NCBI GenBank assembly: GCA_041191405.1
Contig: JBEEOW010000021.1
Coordinates: 11,731 to 75,730 of the forward strand
DNA: 64,000 bases
Direction: 5' to 3'
Source of the DNA: JBEEOW01 sp041191405
Lineage (GTDB): Bacteria; Bacteroidota; Bacteroidia; Cytophagales; UBA9547
Made by a program: the position numbers and the translations under genes
Notes under the pieces: model-generated
What the model was told of the DNA's origin: nothing
The model's database searches: none
The model's input: only the letters and a program-made list of their open reading frames with translations
Part shown: positions 9,207 through 17,569 of the stretch, piece after piece
Layout: each line of letters begins with the position of its first letter
How positions within the stretch are numbered: the first letter of the stretch is position 1

Positions 9207-9361
9207 GAGTTTTGGGTTTTCAGTAATCAGTTTTCAGTAATCAGATTACAAATCTTTTATAACATGTTCAAAACTAATAACTAATCTAATAAATCTATAC
9301 TGAAAACTGACTACTGAAAACTGACAACTGATAACTCTCAACTGTAAACTCTCAACTAAAC
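9207..9361. repeat. Spacer built of word repeats that fold back on themselves
   Basis: The left half carries two copies of TTTTCAGTAATCAG; the right half carries CTGAAAACTGACTACTGAAAACTGA and then related AACTGA/CTCAACT words. The halves are imperfect reverse complements, so the spacer can form a long hairpin within the operon. The same words occur in other spacers of the window (12443-12495, 13420-13470, 61780-61835), also outside the element. Confidence 0.6.
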
Positions 9362-9571
9362 ATGGCATTCTGGGACGATTTAGGAAATTCATTAACTGGA
9401 CAATCAAGTAATGAAATAATCAACAAACAACTTGATTTACAAGCTCAAGCACTTAATTCAAAGCAAAAAACAGGTATTGGTACTGGTTTAATTATCGGTG
9501 TAATTATAATCATTCTTATAGTACTAGGTGTAGTCATTTACTTGATTCAAACCTCCAAAACTTCTGCCTAA
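9362..9571 (+). CDS. 69-residue tail-anchored membrane protein
   Basis: Begins MAFWDDLGNSLTGQ, an amphipathic N-terminus rich in Gln and Asn, and ends in one strong helix (residues 41-63, IGTGLIIGVIIIILIVLGVV). The stop overlaps the next start (TAATG). Probably a small virion membrane protein by context. Confidence 0.6.
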   Translation: MAFWDDLGNSLTGQSSNEIINKQLDLQAQALNSKQKTGIGTGLIIGVIIIILIVLGVVIYLIQTSKTSA

Positions 9572-10458
9572 TGAAACACAAACCTCAAATACTTCATACT
9601 TATTCAATGGATGGTGCTGTTGCTCCTCCAGCAAATGATGGGACATACACACCGCCTGTAAATACATCTGTAAAAACAGATTTTAACGGTAGTATTTTCC
9701 CAGGTATGAAAGGATATTCTCAGCCAACTCCCAAAGTGGAAGATTATGTTGTGCTTTATCCTAAAACCGAAATAGAAAAACTATTCGAGCTTAAAACCAA
9801 CACTTTACCAAATCAAATTACTTCAAAAGAAAACGATGTAAATGCTAAACAAGCAAATTTAGATCGATTACAAGTGGTTGTTAATAATGCTCGAAGCAAC
9901 AAAGTAAACTGTGTAAGTTGGTTTGGCCCTGATTGGGATTGTGTACATAGATATGAGCGAGAAAGAGACAATGCTCAAATTACTGTAAACCAAGCAAGGG
10001 CAGAATTAACTACTTTGAAAAATCAGCTTCAACAATACACATCAAGCTACGATACCCTAAAAACTAATTTTGATGTTGCCAAACAAAAGGCAATTGACAA
10101 TTACAATTTAGCGGTGGCTACTTGGAGCAAAAATGCTTCAGATTGGTATGCCCAAGAAGCTGATAGAATTGCCAAAGAAAAGCGAGACAAAGCCGAACAA
10201 GACCAAAAAATTGCATCACAAAAAGCCGCAGAAGCCGCAGCCATTGAGGCACAAGCCGCCAAACAAAAAGCTGATTTAGAAAAGCAAAAATTGGATGCTT
10301 TGGTAACTGCAAAATCAGCTGGTGTTAGTGAAGAATCTGCCTTGAAGGCTACAGGTTCTTTTGTTGCAGAAACAGCCGACCATACAAGTTTATATGTGGG
10401 TGGTGGTTTGGGTTTGGTGATTTTAGTAATTATTGCAATTGCAATATTCAAATCTTAA
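9571..10458 (+). CDS. Coiled-coil tail-anchored membrane protein
   Basis: 295 residues. A Pro-rich N-terminal part (1-60) is followed by long coiled-coil helices (about 65-240) with an Ala/Lys/Gln-rich section, interrupted by a Cys-containing loop (NCVSWFGPDWDCVHRYERE, about 110-128), and a C-terminal helix (274-293). The coiled-coil, loop, coiled-coil layout suggests an elongated stalk or membrane-to-capsid tether. Its ATG overlaps the previous stop. No family recognised. Confidence 0.6.
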   Translation: MKHKPQILHTYSMDGAVAPPANDGTYTPPVNTSVKTDFNGSIFPGMKGYSQPTPKVEDYVVLYPKTEIEKLFELKTNTLPNQITSKENDVNAKQANLDRLQVVVNNARSNKVNCVSWFGPDWDCVHRYERERDNAQITVNQARAELTTLKNQLQQYTSSYDTLKTNFDVAKQKAIDNYNLAVATWSKNASDWYAQEADRIAKEKRDKAEQDQKIASQKAAEAAAIEAQAAKQKADLEKQKLDALVTAKSAGVSEESALKATGSFVAETADHTSLYVGGGLGLVILVIIAIAIFKS

Positions 10459-10468
10459 TCAATCAATT

Positions 10469-10873
10469 ATGGAAAATTTGATGCCTTGGGTAAGAGAAAT
10501 TTTTATGGCAGATGTGCCAAATGAAGATTTGCTCAAATTTCAAGATAAACTCAAGCTTTTCTACATGAAAACACTTGATTTTATGGAATCTAACAACTTA
10601 CCCATTACCAAAGAAAATATACTCAAAAATGCAGATAGAATCAGGCATTGGGATATTGGAAGTAAAGATTCAAACTTAGAAACCACAAGTGATTCAACTG
10701 GTGAAACACTCACCATTGAGCCTGTTATGGAGGATAAACCAAAAGAGAAAAAGCCTTGTGCTTGTATGAGAATTTCAGCAATTGAAACTGATATTTTCAA
10801 ATTCAAACGCTTTGTGTATTTCTCTTTTGTGCTTTTACTTTTGATTTTTTTATGCAATCGAAATTCAACATAA
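10469..10873 (+). CDS. 134-residue tail-anchored membrane protein
   Basis: Start set at ATG 10469 (MENLMPWVREIF), which follows the previous stop by ten bases; a longer frame from 10433 would overlap it. The helical N-terminal half is followed by an acidic/Thr linker, a CACMR motif (about residue 98), and a C-terminal helix (113-129, VYFSFVLLLLIFLC). No family recognised. Confidence 0.6.
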   Translation: MENLMPWVREIFMADVPNEDLLKFQDKLKLFYMKTLDFMESNNLPITKENILKNADRIRHWDIGSKDSNLETTSDSTGETLTIEPVMEDKPKEKKPCACMRISAIETDIFKFKRFVYFSFVLLLLIFLCNRNST

Positions 10874-10915
10874 AACTCATTTTTTAGCTCAATATTAATT
10901 ATTAATTAGATAACT

Positions 10916-11407
10916 ATGTGTGGATGCAATCAATTATCAAGCTTTAATGGTGTAGTTCAAAACCAATTCGGTTTAGAAATACCAACAAGAGTTGAACACT
11001 CAAACTTCTGGCCATTCACCAAAAAGGAAACTAGTACAACGTCAACTGCAAGTACTAATTCTACCCAAACTACTTCCGATACAGATACTACCAAAACAGG
11101 AACTGATACCACAAAAACCACTACAAGTACAGGGCAAAAAATCAAGGGAGCAATCAATGACGGTACTGTTAAAAACACTTCCGAAGCTACCTCCTCTTGG
11201 TTAGACACTATCAATAAAGGTATCAATATTTTTAGTGGAAAAACGCCTGTTAATTCCTCTGGTAGTGGTAATTCAAGTGGTTCAAATACTGATGGTGATA
11301 ATCCAGATTCAAATTCTGGTATTCCTTCTTATGTGTGGTGGATTGTAGGTGGTTTGGCTTTACTTGGTGCAATATGGGCTGGTATTCATTTTAGCAAACA
11401 AGCTTAA
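10916..11407 (+). CDS. Ser/Thr-rich tail-anchored membrane protein
   Basis: 163 residues beginning MCGCNQLSSF. A long low-complexity Thr/Ser/Asp linker (about 38-75) and a second Ser/Gly/Asn linker (112-135) separate short ordered parts; residues 139-158 are one helix (VWWIVGGLALLGAIWAGIHF). The layout suggests a flexible tether. No family recognised. Confidence 0.6.
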   Translation: MCGCNQLSSFNGVVQNQFGLEIPTRVEHSNFWPFTKKETSTTSTASTNSTQTTSDTDTTKTGTDTTKTTTSTGQKIKGAINDGTVKNTSEATSSWLDTINKGINIFSGKTPVNSSGSGNSSGSNTDGDNPDSNSGIPSYVWWIVGGLALLGAIWAGIHFSKQA

Positions 11408-11409
11408 AA

Positions 11410-12213
11410 ATGAACAGATTTATTCCTTCAAATGGTGAATCTTTTAAGCTTTTAGTGGAGGTAGAAGCTTCATATCCTGTTGAGTTAATACTTTATGGAT
11501 ATGAAGCTAATCTAGCAAATACTGTTCATTTTCTACGACAATATGGTGATGCAAATATTGCAGAAGTGGGCTTGTTTAAAGGTGTTCACCGTTTTGAATT
11601 TCCTTTCCCAAAATCAGTTGAAAAATTAAAGATTGAAGTTTTTGATAAAAGAACCAATTCAAAGTCTGGACTTAAAATCAAAAACATAAAATACCAACCT
11701 TTAACCTTACCTCTAAGGGTAAAATTTGCACCTCATGTGCAAGAATATATTGATTTTGCATTCGATTTCTCACACAGTTGTGGCTATCACGAAACAGGAA
11801 CTTATGAATCAGAAACTGGACTTTATTCGATTGTCTTTTCAGATTATGTACGCTCTTGGGAAGACAATACAAATGCAATCATTTACACTCCTGCAAGGGT
11901 AAATCACGCCAATGGCATTGTTGAAGTTAGTCAATATTACTTCAATCAATTGACTATCACCAATAGGTTTATGATTCTTTTGCATGAGTTTACCCATTTC
12001 TATTTCAATACCAAAGATGAATTAGAATGTGATTTAATGGCTTGTAATATCTGTTTGATGTTGGGTTTTAGCAAAACAGAATGTATGTATGCCATTGCTC
12101 GATTATTTGATTACTGCGGTACAGATAAGCAATGTGAAGCTTTTATTGAGCGAAAAGAAATGTTAATTGATTTTATAAATAATTGGACAAATAACTATGA
12201 AAGAGCTATTTAA
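11410..12213 (+). CDS. Zinc metalloprotease-like protein
   Basis: 267 residues. The first 100 residues look like a beta-sandwich; the second half carries HEFTH at 192-196, followed by the short DELECD (203-208) and a helical bundle. HExxH plus a nearby acidic residue is the arrangement of compact gluzincin-type peptidases such as the M48/M78-like groups, with His192, His196 and probably Glu206 or Asp208 as zinc ligands. There is no signal peptide or membrane helix. In a virion operon it could process structural proteins or host cell wall or envelope proteins. Starts two bases after the previous stop. Confidence 0.6.
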   Translation: MNRFIPSNGESFKLLVEVEASYPVELILYGYEANLANTVHFLRQYGDANIAEVGLFKGVHRFEFPFPKSVEKLKIEVFDKRTNSKSGLKIKNIKYQPLTLPLRVKFAPHVQEYIDFAFDFSHSCGYHETGTYESETGLYSIVFSDYVRSWEDNTNAIIYTPARVNHANGIVEVSQYYFNQLTITNRFMILLHEFTHFYFNTKDELECDLMACNICLMLGFSKTECMYAIARLFDYCGTDKQCEAFIERKEMLIDFINNWTNNYERAI

Positions 12214-12442
12214 TAACAAAAAGTTGATGATTGGAATTGGAATTGGATTAGTGCTAATCATTGGTGTAATACTATACTTTGTGTTTAGAAAAAAAGATTC
12301 TACAAGTAATACTTCGGTTAATACAAACAATGGTACAGTTGCAAGTGCTAATCCAACAACTGTTACCAAGCAAGTTTCGGATACATCAGGTGGAACAATT
12401 TCAGCCAATTCAGCTGCATCAAAAGGAACTCTCTTTGTGTAA
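12197..12442 (+). CDS. 81-residue N-terminally anchored membrane protein
   Basis: Overlaps the metalloprotease gene by 17 bases. A basic N-terminus (MKELFNNKKL) leads into a helix at 11-29 and an RKK stop-transfer, then a Ser/Thr/Asn-rich tail. No family recognised. Confidence 0.6.
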   Translation: MKELFNNKKLMIGIGIGLVLIIGVILYFVFRKKDSTSNTSVNTNNGTVASANPTTVTKQVSDTSGGTISANSAASKGTLFV

Positions 12443-12495
12443 AGTTTCAAGAATTTGAGAACTGAAAACTGATTACTGAAAACAAAAAACTACCA
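12443..12495. repeat. Spacer with AACTGAAAACTGA words
   Basis: Carries AACTGAAAACTGATTACTGA, the same word family as at 9207-9361. No promoter box seen. Confidence 0.5.
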
Positions 12496-12903
12496 ATGGA
12501 ACTCAAACCCGAAGATTTTATCCCTTCCAAAAGCTCAACCGCAGACATTTGGATAAGTTGGTACAAAGCACTCAAAGCTGAATTAGGTCAAGATGATGCA
12601 AATGTATTATTCAAATCTGTTTGGGATGCCAGAGGAACAGATGATGCAAATACACCAGAGCTAAGAGAATATGTAGCTAAATATGGCATTACCATTAAAA
12701 TGGGAACGAAAGAAGCATTTATTGAAGCTATTTCTTCACCTTTTGGCATTTTTAGTTTTGCTAAAGACATAGGTAAAACCATGATTTATGCTTGGATGAT
12801 TTTTATCTTTTTGGTGATGGCTGTGGTTATATATTTCTTATTCAGAGCAAGTCACAATCCAGGAGAAACCATTGGAATTGCTACTAAAACTGCCATGCTA
12901 TGA
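12496..12903 (+). CDS. 135-residue membrane protein with soluble N-terminal domain
   Basis: Residues 1-90 are a helical soluble domain (MELKPEDFIPSKSSTADIWI at the start) and residues 95-115 one helix (MIYAWMIFIFLVMAVVIYFLF), with a short tail. The stop overlaps the next start (ATGA), so it is coupled to the annexin-like gene. No family recognised. Confidence 0.6.
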   Translation: MELKPEDFIPSKSSTADIWISWYKALKAELGQDDANVLFKSVWDARGTDDANTPELREYVAKYGITIKMGTKEAFIEAISSPFGIFSFAKDIGKTMIYAWMIFIFLVMAVVIYFLFRASHNPGETIGIATKTAML

Positions 12904-13391
12904 ACGAAAATAAAAGCATATTTCTACATGTTTATGTGCTAGTTACATTACTTGTGATAAGTGTTGGTTTACTCATTTATTTCATGTTTAGAGCCAAACG
13001 ATTGAAACAAGAAAGACAAAATACCATTGCAAAAATCAAAGAAGCTTTGGCAAATGGAGCTGGAGAAGAAACGAGTGATGATGCATCTAATTCTTTACTC
13101 AATGTGCAACCTGACCCCAATTATAATGGTGGTGCTGATGCTCAAAAACTACACAAAGCCATTGATACATTTTGGGATAATGATGAAACCGTGTATTCGA
13201 TTATCAAAGGAAAATCAAAAGCCAAACTCAAAAGTATTGAAAAAGGATTACAAGGCTTAGGCTACAAATCATGGGACGATTACTTGAAAACAATTTTCGA
13301 CAACATGATTTCTCTTCCTTTTGGCTATTGTGCTGGTATTGACTGTGATAAATACACCAAAGCTTTGACGATGATTAAAGCGGCTTCTTAG
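12900..13391 (+). CDS. Membrane-anchored protein with an annexin-like repeat
   Basis: 163 residues: an N-terminal helix (8-29), a linker, then a domain from about residue 78 with the pattern DAQKLHKAIDTFWDNDETVY, SIIKGKSKAKLKSIEKGL and GYKSWDDYLKTIF. The order (A-x2-L-x2-A, D-E-x2-I/V-x-x-I-I, K-S-x2-K/Q-x3-I, G-x5-L) recalls one annexin repeat, although the GxGT calcium loop is replaced by FWDND. Annexin-like folds bind membranes or other proteins. This is resemblance by eye, not a verified homology. Confidence 0.5.
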   Translation: MNENKSIFLHVYVLVTLLVISVGLLIYFMFRAKRLKQERQNTIAKIKEALANGAGEETSDDASNSLLNVQPDPNYNGGADAQKLHKAIDTFWDNDETVYSIIKGKSKAKLKSIEKGLQGLGYKSWDDYLKTIFDNMISLPFGYCAGIDCDKYTKALTMIKAAS

Positions 13392-13470
13392 TACAGAGTA
13401 TTGGGTACTGAGTACAGATAATTAAGCATTTGCAATTCTAAAACTGAATACTGAAAACTGATAACTTGAA
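13392..13470. repeat. Spacer with GTACTGAGTACAGA and AACTGAATACTGA words
   Basis: Two word families sit side by side: TACAGAGTATTGGGTACTGA at 13393-13412, and ACTGAATACTGAAAACTGAT from about 13443. Both also occur in backbone spacers (38029-38105, 43436-43450, 61780-61835). Confidence 0.5.
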
Positions 13471-13872
13471 ATGAAAGAATTTGTAATTAAACACAAAATG
13501 TGGTTCATCATAGGCTTGGTAGTTCTAATACTAGGTACAGCTTATTACTACATTTTCATACACAATGCAACTGATTCAAATTTAGCCACTTCGGTTGATA
13601 AAACACCTTCTGCAAATAAAAAAGGAGCATTACCCAATCCTAATGCAAACCTTCAATTTCCAATAAGGCAAGGTGATGTAGGCAAGCAAGTTCGACAATT
13701 ACAACGATACCTCAATGCCAAATACCAAGCTGGATTAGTAACTGATGGAGTTTGGGGAATTAAAACACAAACCGCTTTAGAAAAGGCAATGATTCCGACT
13801 GATGACCCAACAAGATTTTACATCGTTTTGACTTTAAGTCTGTACAATAAATTGAATCTCAAATCTTATTAA
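13471..13872 (+). CDS. Membrane-anchored peptidoglycan-binding protein (PG_binding_1-like)
   Basis: 133 residues. Residues 10-31 form an N-terminal helix; after a short linker the domain RQGDVGKQVRQLQRYLNAKY, then VTDGVWGIKTQTALEKA, matches the PG_binding_1 pattern (G-x-x-V-x-x-L-Q-x-x-L, then D-G-x-W/F-G-x-x-T-x-x-A). It would tether the virion or lysis complex to the host wall. It is followed 11 bases later by a second protein of the same plan. Confidence 0.75.
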   Translation: MKEFVIKHKMWFIIGLVVLILGTAYYYIFIHNATDSNLATSVDKTPSANKKGALPNPNANLQFPIRQGDVGKQVRQLQRYLNAKYQAGLVTDGVWGIKTQTALEKAMIPTDDPTRFYIVLTLSLYNKLNLKSY

Positions 13873-13883
13873 ATCCCAAAACA

Positions 13884-14282
13884 ATGAAAGAGCATTTTAA
13901 TAAAAACATCTATTGGTATGTAGCTGGTAGTTTAATTACAGCCATTCTCTTATGGTTTTTCTTTATAAGAAAAAAGGATGAAGAAAATCAAGGTGAATCC
14001 GCAGATATGGAAACACAACCTTTAGAAGATACTTCATTCGACTGGACAAGTGCTAATGATAGTTTTCCACTAAAACTTGGTTCAAAGGGTGATAAGGTGA
14101 AAAGCTTACAAACTTGGCTTATCAATGTTGGTGGAGCAAAACTCAAAAATGGAGTTGATGGCAAGTTTGGCAAAGAAACAGAATCAGCTTTAATGACTTT
14201 CAAGCAAAGAGACAATGTATCTCAAGATTATTGGGATAAAATAGGTTTGAATGTTTATATGGGTGGTGTAGCTAAAATTTAA
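13884..14282 (+). CDS. Second membrane-anchored peptidoglycan-binding protein
   Basis: 132 residues: an N-terminal helix (8-28), an acidic linker, then LKLGSKGDKVKSLQTWL and VDGKFGKETESALMTFKQ, again the PG_binding_1 signature. Same architecture as the preceding gene, so probably a duplicated pair that diverged; they share little outside the motif. Confidence 0.75.
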   Translation: MKEHFNKNIYWYVAGSLITAILLWFFFIRKKDEENQGESADMETQPLEDTSFDWTSANDSFPLKLGSKGDKVKSLQTWLINVGGAKLKNGVDGKFGKETESALMTFKQRDNVSQDYWDKIGLNVYMGGVAKI

Positions 14283-14286
14283 AATC

Positions 14287-14448
14287 ATGTTTGATACAGC
14301 AATTGAAAAACTAAGTACAGACGGAGTTAAAGTGGTAGCCACTGTCGAAGATTCTGTCTATTTCAAATTGGGAGCTTGTATTATCATTTCAGTAATTATT
14401 GCAACACTAGGTTCTAGTCTTGTAAAAGGCATTTTTAACAAAGGTTAA
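14287..14448 (+). CDS. 53-residue single-helix membrane protein
   Basis: Begins MFDTAIEKLSTDGVKVV; residues 29-47 are hydrophobic (LGACIIISVIIATLGSSLV). Four bases separate it from the preceding stop. Probably a small virion membrane protein by context. Confidence 0.6.
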   Translation: MFDTAIEKLSTDGVKVVATVEDSVYFKLGACIIISVIIATLGSSLVKGIFNKG

Positions 14449-14483
14449 TCTTAATTATTAATTACTAATTCTTAATTATAAAC

Positions 14484-14768
14484 ATGGCTGGAGATAAAAA
14501 CCTATATACTGCAAAACTTGAAGCTGGAGAAGAAAAAGTTTTCCAAAATGCAATTTCATGGATAAGCATTGGTCAAGAAAACCCAAATAAAAATGCTGGT
14601 TTTGAGCTTCATGGCTTAGGAGAAACTAGTGATGAATTTATTGTTTGTATGAATCAAGCTTGGGCTAGTCCAGAAAATTGTAATATGGTTTCAGAGGTTG
14701 GAAATGAGATTAAAGTAGTGGCTTTAAGTGATAATCTTTGCCCAATAAACATCACATATCGCTATTAA
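14484..14768 (+). CDS. 94-residue soluble beta-rich protein
   Basis: No membrane segment. Begins MAGDKNLYTAKLEAGEEKVF and contains four Cys. Its position just before the spike gene, and a shared MAG start, suggest a vertex or spike-base protein; function is not recognisable from sequence. Flanking spacers (14449-14483, 14769-14822) are made of TTAATTATTAATTACTAA-like words. Confidence 0.5.
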   Translation: MAGDKNLYTAKLEAGEEKVFQNAISWISIGQENPNKNAGFELHGLGETSDEFIVCMNQAWASPENCNMVSEVGNEIKVVALSDNLCPINITYRY

Positions 14769-14822
14769 TTCTCACTTTTTTATTCTTCAATACTAATTAT
14801 TAATTCCTAATTATTAATTAAA

Positions 14823-16727
14823 ATGGCTGGCTCAGGATTCCATTATTATTCATCTAATGTAAATACAAATTTATCTATAGAGGATAAATTAATTCCTGAT
14901 GTAATTTTTGTTGGGTCTAATAACACCACTTATTCTCCTAACGACAATTTAGCTCTCTTTGAAGCAATTCCTAATAAATACCATAAATGTACTTATGGTG
15001 GTTCGGGAGGTTCTGCTAGAATTGGAATCAATATGCCTCCTGTTTTTGGCAATAAAGGAAAATGGTTTGCTGTTGAAGATTTTTATGGACTTGGAGTTCA
15101 AATATTAGCATCTAGTGGATTTGTTCCATATTTCATCATTGGTGGCCCAGGTCAACCTTATAAATCTAAAGCTTACTTCCATTGCAATGGTGAAGAATGG
15201 GTTCAAACTAATGTAATTCCTTTTCCTGAATCTGAGAATTTATTCAAACTGATTCCTTCGGTTATCTATACCAATGGTACTGGTATTGGTTGGGATTCTC
15301 CAAGTACTTATGCTGTTTGGGAGGCTGTACCAAATAAATTAAACAAATGTATTTATGGTTATGGTGGTAGTACACCAATTCGAGTAATCTTCCCTCCTAT
15401 TGCAGGAAATCAAGGTAAGTGGTTTGGAATTCAAAAAGCAAGTGGTGTAGATGTTTATCTGCCTATAGAAGGTTTAAGCGGAAACCATCAACCAATATTA
15501 ACATACACAGATGGCTATAAACCAACCGCTTACTACCATTGTACAAACGAGGGTTGGCAATTGGTTTCTATTTTAAAAGCTTCGCCAGACTTAAGTATTT
15601 ATGAGTTATTGGCTAATAAAGAACTTGTTGGATTAGATAATTCTGTTTTAAAATATCCCAATAACAATGTAGTTAAAAATGCAATTGATGCAATAAATAC
15701 AAGTTTACTTGCCAACTGTAATGATATCAGAAATACCTTTTTAGCCAAAGCTGGGAACTTATCAGGTTTATCTGATTATGCAATTGCAAGACAAAATTTA
15801 GGAGTTGAGGGTATAAATAAAAAAGGCGTTCCAAATGGTTATCCAAGTTTAGATGCCAATGGAACAATTCCTTCTGCACAACTTCCTAGTTATGTAGATG
15901 ATGTACTTGAATTTGCAAGTGTAAGTACATTTCCTTTGGTTGGCGTTGCTGGGAAAATCTATTTGGTTACAAGTGGAATAGATGCCAATAAATCATATCG
16001 TTGGAGTGGTTCAACTTATGTGGAGCTTGTTTCTTCGCCAGGTTCAACCGATGCTGTAGCTGAAGGAACTGTCAACAAATATTGGACAAATGCTCGTACC
16101 ATTGGCTCTACTTTGATTGGATTTGTAACAAATACTTATTCAGCAATTACATCAAGTGATACAATTTTAAGTGCATTTCAAAAGATTCAAGGATTCATCA
16201 ATTCCTTAAGTTCTGTAGCATTTTCTGGCAATTACAATGACTTGATAAACAAGCCAACTATTCCAAGTGGAACTGGTTTTCTTAAATATTTTTCTACTAT
16301 AAATCGAAGTACAGTAACTGGCTCTACAACTTCATTAGGAACAGCTTGGATAATTCCATTTACACCTCTTGCAGATATGAGTATCACTCAAATTGGATGT
16401 TTGCTTACCAATGCAAATGCTTCAGAAAGAGTAGATATGGCAATTTACAATGCTTCTCTCACTACAAATCTTGGAACTGCATTTTCAACTTTTAATTCAA
16501 TCGGAGAAAAGTTTGTAACACTTTCATCCGCTGTGAATTTAGTTGGAGGTACGCAATACTTTCTTGTGCTTAAAGGGGACAATCTTGGTGCAAACAACTA
16601 TGCAAATGCTACTTGCTTTAGCAATTCACTATTTGCTCGACAAACCAATTTAGGAGCTGGAGCAATTACTGGTTCACTTGCAACAAGTGGAGCAAGTACA
16701 GTTGTTCCTTTTATTTCAATCAAATAA
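14823..16727 (+). CDS. Receptor-binding spike or fibre protein
   Basis: 634 residues. Two related domains of about 110 residues lie at roughly 25-137 and 140-248 (paired motifs: EAIPNKYHKCTYG and EAVPNKLNKCIYG; GNKGKWF and GNQGKWF). The middle (about 335-425) has SLDANGTIPSAQLPSYVDDV, then KSYRWSGSTYVEL and GSTDAVAEG, a combination common in phage tail-fibre and receptor-binding proteins. A C-terminal beta-sandwich (485-634) probably binds the host surface. No signal peptide. Its presence shows that the block encodes an adhesive particle and not only membrane proteins. Confidence 0.7.
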   Translation: MAGSGFHYYSSNVNTNLSIEDKLIPDVIFVGSNNTTYSPNDNLALFEAIPNKYHKCTYGGSGGSARIGINMPPVFGNKGKWFAVEDFYGLGVQILASSGFVPYFIIGGPGQPYKSKAYFHCNGEEWVQTNVIPFPESENLFKLIPSVIYTNGTGIGWDSPSTYAVWEAVPNKLNKCIYGYGGSTPIRVIFPPIAGNQGKWFGIQKASGVDVYLPIEGLSGNHQPILTYTDGYKPTAYYHCTNEGWQLVSILKASPDLSIYELLANKELVGLDNSVLKYPNNNVVKNAIDAINTSLLANCNDIRNTFLAKAGNLSGLSDYAIARQNLGVEGINKKGVPNGYPSLDANGTIPSAQLPSYVDDVLEFASVSTFPLVGVAGKIYLVTSGIDANKSYRWSGSTYVELVSSPGSTDAVAEGTVNKYWTNARTIGSTLIGFVTNTYSAITSSDTILSAFQKIQGFINSLSSVAFSGNYNDLINKPTIPSGTGFLKYFSTINRSTVTGSTTSLGTAWIIPFTPLADMSITQIGCLLTNANASERVDMAIYNASLTTNLGTAFSTFNSIGEKFVTLSSAVNLVGGTQYFLVLKGDNLGANNYANATCFSNSLFARQTNLGAGAITGSLATSGASTVVPFISIK

Positions 16728-16752
16728 TTCAAACCTCAAATCAATAATTACT

Positions 16753-17289
16753 ATGGAAAACATAAGTAAACACATTACTTATCAGCAAGGTACATACAAC
16801 AAACATGGAGTTGATAATACACCCAATGAAACCCAACTATCAAACATGAAATACTTGGGTTCATACTTTGATATTATGTATGAAGCTATGATGTTGAAAG
16901 TAAAAAAAGGCTTGAAAAAGTTCTTGTATATCACTTGCATGTTTAGAGGCAAAAAGGTGAATAGCCTTACAGCTGGAGCTTCAAAAACAAGTTTACATTT
17001 AAATGGTGAAGCTATTGATATTGATGCGGTTGACGGTTCAGGAATAACCAATAAAATGATTTTTGATTACATCAAAGACAATCTACCATTTACCGAATTG
17101 ATTTGGGAGTTTGGTACTAGTTACCCTAATGGAAATCCAAGTTGGGTTCATTATGGATTGGTTAAGGGTAGAGAAAATGAAAAGGTAATTAAGATTGCTA
17201 CCAAAGTTCAAAAGAAAGATGCAAAAGGCAATTTGTTAAAAGACAAAGCTGGCAATCCAATTTATACTACAATTTACACTAGACTTTAA
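16753..17289 (+). CDS. M15-type peptidase, endolysin
   Basis: 178 residues from ATG 16753 (MENISKHITY). A longer frame from 16678 would overlap the spike gene. It has the M15_3 motifs SLHLNGEAIDID (residues 80-91) and WVHYGL (131-136), giving zinc ligands His82, Asp89 and His133. This family cleaves peptide bonds in peptidoglycan. Together with the next three genes it forms a lysis cassette. No signal peptide, so release would need the holin candidate downstream. Confidence 0.85.
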   Translation: MENISKHITYQQGTYNKHGVDNTPNETQLSNMKYLGSYFDIMYEAMMLKVKKGLKKFLYITCMFRGKKVNSLTAGASKTSLHLNGEAIDIDAVDGSGITNKMIFDYIKDNLPFTELIWEFGTSYPNGNPSWVHYGLVKGRENEKVIKIATKVQKKDAKGNLLKDKAGNPIYTTIYTRL

Positions 17290-17299
17290 TTAACAGAAA

Positions 17300-17569
17300 A
17301 TGAGAAGAAATCTAAGATTTATATGTGAATTCAGACGAAGGTTATCAAAACCAAGTCCAGCCTTTTTTGCAAATCTAAGCAAGAAATTGAAGGCAGTTGC
17401 TGCCACTCATTTAGCTCTTGGCGTAGCCATTTTTGCAATTCAAGATCAATTATATCCTTTGGTTGTAGAAATAGGAAAAATGGCTTCTGTTGCTGGTACA
17501 TTCGGTGGCTATATAGGTTCATTAATTGCAGATTTAACTAGTGTTGAAGATGGAAAATCAAACAACTGA
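17300..17569 (+). CDS. Holin-like small membrane protein
   Basis: 89 residues with a strongly basic N-terminus (MRRNLRFICEFRRRLSK), a hydrophobic helix (about 33-50) and a second Gly-rich hydrophobic stretch (about 58-76). Size, topology and position right after the endolysin suggest a holin. Holins share little sequence, so this rests on context. Confidence 0.55.
   Translation: MRRNLRFICEFRRRLSKPSPAFFANLSKKLKAVAATHLALGVAIFAIQDQLYPLVVEIGKMASVAGTFGGYIGSLIADLTSVEDGKSNN

Noticed and set aside
10101..10451. Minus-strand frame of 116 codons
   Set aside because: Opposite to the coiled-coil gene; a by-product of its Ala-rich codon use, with no promoter or family match.
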